Positions 1 through 5,008 of a DNA stretch of 5,008 nt are shown here, piece by piece; the first letter of the stretch is position 1; each line of letters begins with the position of its first letter. Location: the NCBI GenBank assembly GCA_964654995.1, contig CAZZKF010000109.1, forward strand, positions 1 to 5,008. Reading direction: 5' to 3'. The DNA is from CAZZKF01 sp964654995. Lineage in GTDB: Bacteria; Pseudomonadota; Alphaproteobacteria; CAZZKF01. The translations under genes and the position numbers were made by a program. Under the pieces are notes generated by a model. The model saw only the letters and a program-made list of their open reading frames with translations. It was not told the DNA's origin and made no database searches.

Positions 1-919
<919 letters not shown>

Positions 920-981
920 GATGGCGGCTCTCCCCCTCCCCAAGGATGGTGCTTTGCTGTAGGCTCGCGGGGCGTCATCGT

Positions 982-994
982 GCCCGGGCCGGGC
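982..994. repeat. Perfect 6-bp inverted repeat at the predicted acs transcription start
   Basis: GCCCGG (982-987), one central G, then CCGGGC (989-994). It sits immediately downstream of the predicted acs -10 box, covering the likely start point, where a bound repressor would block transcription. A one-base loop rules out an RNA hairpin of this form, so a DNA-binding site is the more sensible reading. In such GC-rich DNA a repeat of this kind can arise by chance. Confidence 0.3.
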
Positions 995-997
995 GAA

Positions 998-1027
998 ATC
1001 ATACGGGCGCAAGGGGAGGTCTGACAA
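998..1027 (-). promoter_or_regulatory. Candidate sigma70-type promoter of acs
   Basis: Read on the minus strand, a -35 box TTGTCA (1022-1027; 5/6 to TTGACA) is followed by an 18-bp spacer and a -10 box TATGAT (998-1003; 5/6 to TATAAT). Transcription would begin near 990-992, giving a 5' leader of about 70 nt before the acs ATG. It faces the right way and lies in the divergent intergenic region. Predicted from consensus match only. Confidence 0.5.
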
Positions 1028-1043
1028 GCGACCATGGCGCTTG
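1025..1043. repeat. Inverted repeat CAAGCG-N7-CGCTTG in the acs/creatininase divergent region
   Basis: CAAGCG (1025-1030) pairs with CGCTTG (1038-1043) across the 7-nt ACCATGG. The left arm overlaps the predicted acs -35 box, and the right arm is 43 bp upstream of the creatininase ATG. It could be an operator for either gene or a small hairpin in the creatininase leader. No protein can be assigned. The remainder of 920-1086 holds the two ribosome-binding sites and nothing else I can recognise; no clear plus-strand promoter was found. Confidence 0.3.
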
Positions 1044-1073
1044 CGCAAACACCGCCCCGTCCCGGCAGCCAAC

Positions 1074-1078
1074 AGGAG
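1074..1078 (+). promoter_or_regulatory. Ribosome-binding site that fixes the creatininase-family start
   Basis: AGGAG at an 8-nt spacing from the ATG at 1087. The frame is open further upstream to an ATG at 946, but that extension would add 47 residues of unconserved, arginine-rich sequence read through the acs promoter. The Shine-Dalgarno match selects 1087. Confidence 0.75.
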
Positions 1079-1086
1079 CCGTCTGC

Positions 1087-1836
1087 ATGCGTCTCGATCT
1101 TTGCACCTGGCCGGAGGTGGAAGCTTATCTGAAGCGGGCGCGCGGCATCATCATTCCCATCGGCTCCACCGAACAGCATGGACCCAACGGCCTGGTCGGC
1201 ACCGATGCGATCTGTGCCGAGGCCGTGGCCCGGGCGGTCGGCGAAGAGCTGGGCGCGCTGGTCGCCCCGACCTTCCCGGTCGGCCGGGCCGAGCACCACA
1301 TGGCCTTTCCCGGCACCATCACCCTGCGCCGCTCGACGATGATGGCGGCGCTCTACGACTGGGTGCGCTCGCTCGCCCGCCATGGATTCTCGCATCTGTT
1401 GTTCATCAACGGCCATGGCGGCAATATTCCGGTCATGCGCGCCGCCTTCGGCCGCATCGCCGCCCGCGGCGTGACCCCGGCGGGTGCGGAGCAGCCGGTG
1501 CGCTGCCGCCTGCACAACTGGTGGACCGGGCCGAAGGTCCGACGCCTCGCCCGCGACCTGTTCGGCAAGAGCGAGGGCATGCATGCAACGCCGTCCGAAG
1601 TCTCGCTGACCCAGCATCTGCACCCGCAGGCGATCAAGCGGGCCGAGATGCACCCGCGCGTCGCGCCGACCGGCGCAATTGCCGGACCCCAAACCTTTCG
1701 CCGCCGGTTTCCGGACGGGCGCATCGGCTCGGATCCGTCGCTGGCCTCGCCGCAGGCCGGGCGCGCCTTGCTGGACGCCGCGGTGGCGGACGCCGCCGCC
1801 GTCTATCGCAAGTTCATCGCCCGGGACCGGGCGTGA
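1087..1836 (+). CDS. Creatininase-family metal-dependent amidohydrolase
   Basis: A 249-residue protein, normal length for the creatininase (creatinine amidohydrolase) family, whose members use a paired metal site to open cyclic amides or hydrolyse formamides. The family signatures appear in order: IPIGSTEQHG (24-32) with likely metal ligands E29 and H31; GTDA (38-41) with D40; HMAFPGT (71-77); INGHGGN (107-113) with H110; and HATPSEVSLT (166-175) with E171 in the position of the last metal-binding glutamate. All expected ligands are therefore present. Creatininase itself and many relatives have HAGE/HAGxxET here, so the T-P at 168-169 marks a separate branch. No creatinase, sarcosine oxidase, mycofactocin or deazaflavin genes are nearby, so the substrate is unknown and creatinine should not be assumed. 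Its stop codon is directly followed by the ATG of a transporter, suggesting shared expression and possibly a shared substrate. Family assignment is firm; function is not. Confidence 0.9.
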   Translation: MRLDLCTWPEVEAYLKRARGIIIPIGSTEQHGPNGLVGTDAICAEAVARAVGEELGALVAPTFPVGRAEHHMAFPGTITLRRSTMMAALYDWVRSLARHGFSHLLFINGHGGNIPVMRAAFGRIAARGVTPAGAEQPVRCRLHNWWTGPKVRRLARDLFGKSEGMHATPSEVSLTQHLHPQAIKRAEMHPRVAPTGAIAGPQTFRRRFPDGRIGSDPSLASPQAGRALLDAAVADAAAVYRKFIARDRA

Positions 1837-2778
1837 ATGGCGGGTGCCGGCAGCGATAACGCCGTCGCGGCGCGCTCCCCCGCCCGCTGGGCCCTGCCGG
1901 CCCTGTTTCTGGGCGCCGCCGGGATTTCGTTTGCGCCGATTCTGGTGCGCCTCAGCGAGGCCGGGCCGACCGCCACCGCCTTCTGGCGGATCGCCCTGTC
2001 GCTGCCGGTTCTGGCGCTGTTGATGGCCCGCACGCCGGCGGCCGGATGCCGCCGCCCGCTTCTTCCCGGCCGGGCCTGGGCGGGGCTGGTCGCCACCGGC
2101 CTGTTCTTTGCCGCCGACCTCGGCGTCTGGCACTGGTCGATCCGCTACACCACCGTCGCAAACGCCACCCTGTTCGCCAATTTTGCGCCGATTTTTGTCA
2201 CTTTAGCGGCGTTTTTGCTCTTTCATGAGCGGTTTTCCGGCTTTTTCTATATGGGGCTGGTCTGCGCCACGCTCGGCGCCGCGATTCTGATGGGCGCCAG
2301 CCTGTCGCTCGATCCGCGCTACCTGCTGGGCGATCTGCTGGGCCTGGCGACGGCCGTCTTCTATGCCGGCTATCTGATGACGGTCGGTCGGCTGCGGGCC
2401 CGCATCTCGACGCTCACCCTGATGTTCTGGAGCGGGCTGGTCTCGACATTGGCGCTGTTGCCGGCGGCGCTGGCGACCGGCGAGCCGCTGCTGCCGGTCT
2501 CAGGTGCCGGCTGGGCGGTGCTGGCGGCGCTCGCCCTGGTCAGCCAGGTGCTGGGCCAGAGCCTGATTGCCTATGCGCTGGCCCATCTCTCGGCCGCCTT
2601 CGGTGCCGTCAATCTGATGCTGCAGCCGGTGCTCGCCGCCCTGCTGGCCTGGGGATTGCTGGCGGAATCCTTGGGCTGGCGCCAGATCATCGGCGCAATC
2701 GTGGTTCTCATCGGTCTGTTTTTCGCTCACCGCGGCCGGCCAGCCTCACCCGGTGAGACCCGCGCTCGGCCAGCCTGA
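1837..2778 (+). CDS. EamA/DMT-superfamily inner-membrane transporter
   Basis: A 313-residue membrane protein of the drug/metabolite transporter superfamily, usual length about 300. After a short cytoplasmic N-terminus it shows about ten hydrophobic helices in two EamA repeats. The first repeat covers residues about 19-155 and includes FWR at 49-51, typical after helix 2 entry, and the helix-4 stretch with NATLFANFAPIF at 109-120 ending in HERF. The second covers about 163-297 and includes AAFGAVNLMLQPVLAALLAW. The C-terminal tail (298-313) is short and basic. Members export or import small metabolites such as amino acids or nucleobases; the substrate cannot be read from sequence. The ATG abuts the TGA of the preceding amidohydrolase (TGAATG) and there is no independent ribosome-binding site of note, so translation is probably coupled. 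The last 71 bp, encoding the end of helix 10 and the tail, overlap the convergent Rieske gene. Confidence 0.9.
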   Translation: MAGAGSDNAVAARSPARWALPALFLGAAGISFAPILVRLSEAGPTATAFWRIALSLPVLALLMARTPAAGCRRPLLPGRAWAGLVATGLFFAADLGVWHWSIRYTTVANATLFANFAPIFVTLAAFLLFHERFSGFFYMGLVCATLGAAILMGASLSLDPRYLLGDLLGLATAVFYAGYLMTVGRLRARISTLTLMFWSGLVSTLALLPAALATGEPLLPVSGAGWAVLAALALVSQVLGQSLIAYALAHLSAAFGAVNLMLQPVLAALLAWGLLAESLGWRQIIGAIVVLIGLFFAHRGRPASPGETRARPA

Positions 2779-3136
2779 TCCGCCCTGCATCGAAATTGAT
2801 CGGCACGGGCACAAGACGGGCGCCGCGGCACGGCCCGGCGACGCACAGGCCGTCAGCGATACGAAAGCGGGCGCCATGATTGGCGCACAGAAGCTCGTTG
2901 CCCGACGGCCCGAGGAAGTGGCCCGGGCGCCAGTCGAGCGGCCAGCCGGCATGGGGACAGGAATTGACATAGGCAACGATGGCGTTGCCGTGACGTTGCA
3001 GGAACATCTCGAAGCGCTCGGGGCCGGTGCCAAAGCAGAAGGCCCGGCCCTGCTGCGGTGCCAGCTCGTCTGCCCGGCACAGCACCGTACCCGCCGGCGG
3101 GGCGCCGTCCGGCTTCACGCAGTCGGGACCAGCCAT
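2708..3136 (-). CDS. Small Rieske [2Fe-2S] protein
   Basis: A 142-residue soluble protein made of one Rieske domain. The cluster ligands are visible: box 1 C60-P-H62 in SCPHAGWPLDW and box 2 C84-A-N-H87 in CANHGARF, followed by the common GLCVAGPCRG (96-105). The 21-residue gap between H62 and C84 is longer than in classical Rieske ferredoxins and fits a stand-alone subgroup. There is no signal peptide or membrane anchor, and the bc1-type extra disulfide cysteines are absent, so a cytoplasmic electron carrier or regulatory partner is more likely than a respiratory subunit. The partner is unknown. The start at 3136 lies 4 bp after the gpsA stop, indicating co-transcription. The frame is open upstream to 3220, but that would overlap gpsA with unrelated arginine/serine-rich sequence. 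No strong Shine-Dalgarno is seen, consistent with coupling to gpsA. The arginine-rich tail (119-142) overlaps the transporter gene. Confidence 0.85.
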   Translation of the reverse strand: MAGPDCVKPDGAPPAGTVLCRADELAPQQGRAFCFGTGPERFEMFLQRHGNAIVAYVNSCPHAGWPLDWRPGHFLGPSGNELLCANHGARFRIADGLCVAGPCRGARLVPVPINFDAGRIRLAERGSHRVRLAGRGERKTDR

Positions 3137-3140
3137 GGCG

Positions 3141-4154
3141 TCAGAGATCGGCCAGCGGCTCGCCGGTCGCCTCGACCGTGAACGGCCGCGTGGTGAGCTG
3201 GTGAATGACCGCATCCACATCCGCCCCGTGGTGGAGAATCCGGTTCACCGCCTCGCAGATCGGCATTTCGATGGCCAGCGATTCCGCCAGCGCGCTCACC
3301 GCTTCGGCGGTGGCTACGCCCTCGGCCACCGTGTGCCGTGCAGCGAGGATGTCGGCCAGGGTCTCGCCGCGCCCCAGGGCGACGCCCAGCGACATGTTGC
3401 GCGACTGCTCGCTCGAACACGTGAGGATCAGATCACCGAGCCCGCACAGGCCCATCAGCGTCTCGATCCGCGCCCCCTTGGCACGGCCGAGGCGCAGGAT
3501 CTCGGCCATGCCGCGGGTAATCAGGGCGGCGCGCGCGTTTTCCCCGAGCTTGCGCCCATGGGCGATGCCGCAGGCGATGGCCAGCACGTTCTTGACCGCA
3601 CCGCCGATTTCGGCGCCGATCAAGTCGGCCGACAGATAGGGCCGGAAACTGGGCTGGCCGAGGGCCTCGACGAGCCGGGCGCCGAGCCCGGCGTCGGCAC
3701 AGGCCAGCGTGATCGCGGTCGGCAGACCGCGGGCCACCTCGGCCGCGAAGGTGGGGCCGGAAAGCACGGCGAGGTGCGCCTCCGGCAGGGTTTCCTCGAC
3801 CACCTCGGTCATCAGCTTGAGGCTCGCCTTCTCGATTCCCTTGGCGCAGATGACCACCGGCACCCCGGCCTTGAGATGGCGGCGCAGGGCTTGCGCGACG
3901 CCGCGCAGGAACTGCGCCGGGGCGACCAGCAACACGGCCTCCATGTCGGCCAGGGCGGCGAGGTCGGCGGTGGCGGTGATCGCCGGATCGAGATTGACGC
4001 CGGGCAGAAACAGCGCATTGCGGTGGCGCGTGTTGATATCCTCAGCAACTTCCGGCTCGCGGGCCCAGATGACCACCGTTCGCCCGGCCCGGGCGGCGAC
4101 GGTGGCCAGGGCGGTGCCCCAGGCGCCGGCACCGACAATCCCGATTCTGTTCAT
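3141..4154 (-). CDS. gpsA: Glycerol-3-phosphate dehydrogenase [NAD(P)+]
   Basis: Cytoplasmic enzyme reducing dihydroxyacetone phosphate to sn-glycerol-3-phosphate, the backbone for phospholipids (EC 1.1.1.94). The 337-residue length is typical. The N-terminal Rossmann fold has GAGAWGTALA (8-17). Then come CAKGIE (103-108) and SGPTFAAEVARGLPTAI (131-147). The catalytic lysine is K187 in GAVKNVLAIACGI, followed by NARAALITRG (205-214). GLGDLILTCSSEQSRN (237-252) contains conserved D240 and the substrate-binding R251-N252. All expected motifs are intact. The ATG at 4154 is preceded by GGAGGG (minus strand, 4162-4167) at a 7-nt spacing, which supports the start. It is the first gene of a likely two-gene unit with the Rieske gene downstream and is divergent from the TetR gene. 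In many alphaproteobacteria gpsA lies next to tsaD; that neighbour is not on the upstream side here. Confidence 0.97.
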   Translation of the reverse strand: MNRIGIVGAGAWGTALATVAARAGRTVVIWAREPEVAEDINTRHRNALFLPGVNLDPAITATADLAALADMEAVLLVAPAQFLRGVAQALRRHLKAGVPVVICAKGIEKASLKLMTEVVEETLPEAHLAVLSGPTFAAEVARGLPTAITLACADAGLGARLVEALGQPSFRPYLSADLIGAEIGGAVKNVLAIACGIAHGRKLGENARAALITRGMAEILRLGRAKGARIETLMGLCGLGDLILTCSSEQSRNMSLGVALGRGETLADILAARHTVAEGVATAEAVSALAESLAIEMPICEAVNRILHHGADVDAVIHQLTTRPFTVEATGEPLADL

Positions 4155-4204
4155 CGTCCGGCCCTCCGCTTCGCTTCGGCCAGAACGGCCTTGGACCCTT
4201 GTCC

Positions 4205-4233
4205 GTTATGCCGGGCACGGGTTCTTCTGACAA
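4205..4233 (-). promoter_or_regulatory. Candidate gpsA promoter
   Basis: On the minus strand, -35 TTGTCA (4228-4233; 5/6) is separated by 17 bp from -10 CATAAC (4205-4210; 4/6). Transcription would start near 4198, leaving about 44 nt of leader with the GGAGGG ribosome-binding site inside it. The -35 hexamer is the same as the one proposed for acs. Consensus-based prediction. Confidence 0.4.
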
Positions 4234-4293
4234 GCCTTGCATGGCAGCCGTCATGTCGCCACCCCCGCTGCCAAGCGCCGGCGTTCTCGGCTG

Positions 4294-4323
4294 ATAGTAA
4301 ATAAAAATTTGATTGTTCACTAT
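4294..4323. repeat. Imperfect inverted repeat bracketing the TetR -35 box: candidate autoregulatory operator
   Basis: ATAGTAAA (4294-4301) and TTCACTAT (4316-4323) match as inverted arms at 7 of 8 positions, 14 bp apart, about 30 bp in all. This size suits a TetR dimer or pair of dimers. The -35 box of the TetR promoter lies between the arms, so binding would block the regulator's own promoter. It sits about 60 bp upstream of the candidate gpsA -35, so an effect on gpsA is possible but less direct. In AT-rich DNA, short arms can match by chance. Confidence 0.35.
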
Positions 4324-4337
4324 TTTCCATTTATATT
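4309..4337 (+). promoter_or_regulatory. Near-consensus promoter of the TetR gene, predicted leaderless start
   Basis: TTGATT (4309-4314; 4/6) and TATATT (4332-4337; 5/6) with an ideal 17-bp spacer, in an AT-rich island (about 4291-4340) that stands out from the GC-rich surroundings. Only 7 nt separate the -10 box from the ATG at 4345, so transcription should start on or next to the A of the start codon. No Shine-Dalgarno sequence precedes that ATG, which agrees with a leaderless message. Confidence 0.55.
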
Positions 4338-4344
4338 CCGGTCT

Positions 4345-4947
4345 ATGGGGTCCAGACAGGAAATCCGCAGGCAGATCATCGATGCGGCGGCCAAGCGGAT
4401 CGCGCATTACGGCTACAACAAGACCTGCATGGCCGAAATCGCGCGAGACTGCGGCATGTCACCGGGCAATCTCTACCGCTATTTCGAAAGCAAGCTCGAT
4501 ATCTGCGAGTGCATCGCCCGCGGCCAGGTCAAGGAGAAGCTGCGCCATCTGCGCAAGATTCTCGATCGCACCGATCTCTCGGCGGCCGAAAAGCTCGAGG
4601 AATACATCCTCAAGGAGATGGAATACACCTACCACAAGATCGAGCAGTACCCCACCCTGGTCGAGCAGACGACCCGCCAGCTGATGAGCCAGCGCCCGCT
4701 GTTGATGAACGAGTTTCTCGCCAAGTCGCGGGCGCTGCTGGCAAAGATCCTCGAAGAAGGCAATGCCCGGGGCGAATTCTCAATCGGGGACGTGGACACC
4801 ACCGCCGAGATGATCCAGTCGGCGACGATGAAATACCGTTATCCCCAGATCCACACCCGCGTCGGCATCTCGCGCACGCTCGACGATCTCGCCCGGGAAG
4901 CCCGCGGCGTCGTGCGCATGCTGATCCACGGCCTCAAGGCCGCCTGA
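4345..4947 (+). CDS. TetR/AcrR-family transcriptional regulator
   Basis: A 200-residue protein, standard size for TetR repressors, which bind DNA as dimers and release it on binding a small ligand. The N-terminal DNA-binding domain covers about residues 5-55: helix 1 is near 7-22, and the helix-turn-helix is TCMAEIARDCGMSPGNLYRY (27-46), followed by the family's YRYFESK (44-50). Residues about 60-200 are an all-helical ligand-binding and dimerisation domain with no signature that identifies the ligand. The ATG at 4345 is chosen because the helix-turn-helix then begins at the usual distance from the N-terminus. The frame is open back to an ATG at 4237, but the extra 36 residues would be read through an AT-rich promoter-like stretch. 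It is divergent from gpsA. Likely targets are its own promoter and possibly gpsA, or genes downstream beyond the window. Confidence 0.92.
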   Translation: MGSRQEIRRQIIDAAAKRIAHYGYNKTCMAEIARDCGMSPGNLYRYFESKLDICECIARGQVKEKLRHLRKILDRTDLSAAEKLEEYILKEMEYTYHKIEQYPTLVEQTTRQLMSQRPLLMNEFLAKSRALLAKILEEGNARGEFSIGDVDTTAEMIQSATMKYRYPQIHTRVGISRTLDDLAREARGVVRMLIHGLKAA

Positions 4948-4973
4948 GCGCATCGTCCCGGAAATCGAACGCT

Positions 4974-5008
4974 GTCCGGCAAGTCCGCCTGCCCTGTCAC
5001 CGGACTTT
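4974..5008 (+). terminator. Overlapping hairpins after the TetR gene, possible terminator cut by the window edge
   Basis: Two mutually exclusive stems are visible: GTCCGG (4974-4979) with CCGGAC (5000-5005), loop 20 nt; and AAGTCCG (4981-4987) with CGGACTT (5001-5007), loop 13 nt. A run of three T closes the window, so a longer U-tract cannot be judged. The distance of 26 nt from the TetR stop fits a terminator, but the loops are long. It could instead be an operator or leader element of the next gene. Confidence 0.3.

Noticed and set aside
946..1086. N-terminal extension of the amidohydrolase from the ATG at 946
   Set aside because: The 47 extra residues resemble no family N-terminus, lie over the divergent promoter region, and the AGGAG at 1074-1078 points to the ATG at 1087.
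3137..3220. N-terminal extension of the Rieske protein to 3220
   Set aside because: The 28 extra residues overlap the conserved end of gpsA out of frame and are Arg/Ser-rich without similarity to Rieske proteins; the ATG at 3136 sits neatly after the gpsA stop.
4178..4204. Small inverted repeats GGCC-N5-GGCC and GGAC-N4-GTCC upstream of gpsA
   Set aside because: Arms of four bases in GC-rich DNA are expected by chance and have no further support.
3027..4304. A 425-codon plus-strand open frame opposite gpsA
   Set aside because: gpsA on the minus strand carries all family motifs and a good ribosome-binding site. The opposite product is Gly/Gln/Asp/Arg-rich and unrecognisable.
4237..4344. N-terminal extension of the TetR protein from the ATG at 4237
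   Set aside because: It would place 36 additional residues before the usual start of a TetR domain, and the DNA there is a promoter-like AT-rich segment.

Overview
The window reads as ordinary chromosomal DNA from a GC-rich proteobacterium, most likely an alphaproteobacterium. The base composition is strongly GC-rich with G/C-ending codons throughout. The gene content (Acs, GpsA, a small Rieske protein, an EamA transporter, a TetR regulator) is chromosomal housekeeping and metabolism. I see no insertion sequence, phage gene, tRNA, rRNA or CRISPR array. The taxonomic guess is inference from composition and gene style only.

Layout. Positions 1-919 (minus) hold the N-terminal 306 codons of acetyl-CoA synthetase (acs), which runs off the left edge. 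A 167-bp divergent intergenic region (920-1086) carries a good sigma70-like promoter for acs and two short inverted repeats. Positions 1087-1836 (plus) encode a creatininase-family metal-dependent amidohydrolase. It is followed without a gap by an EamA/DMT-type ten-helix transporter (1837-2778), so the two form a translationally coupled pair. On the minus strand, gpsA (4154-3141) is followed 4 bp later by a small Rieske [2Fe-2S] protein (3136-2708). The Rieske 3' end overlaps the transporter 3' end tail-to-tail by 71 bp. A 190-bp divergent region (4155-4344) separates gpsA from a TetR-family regulator (4345-4947, plus). It contains a candidate gpsA promoter and an AT-rich island with a near-consensus promoter for the regulator. 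The last 61 bp contain overlapping hairpins that could be a terminator cut by the window edge.

How they work together. Acs feeds acetate into acetyl-CoA. GpsA makes glycerol-3-phosphate for phospholipid synthesis, and the Rieske protein is probably co-transcribed with it. The creatininase-family enzyme and the transporter probably handle one small amide or cyclic-amide metabolite, whose identity the sequence does not give. The TetR protein may regulate itself, since a 7/8 inverted repeat brackets its own -35 box; gpsA shares the same intergenic region.

The most notable points are: the TetR promoter predicts a leaderless mRNA; two minus-strand promoters share an identical TTGTCA -35; the convergent overlap encodes a transmembrane helix on one strand and a basic tail on the other; and a metabolically unassigned amidohydrolase-transporter pair. 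I did not find a convincing novel multi-gene system.
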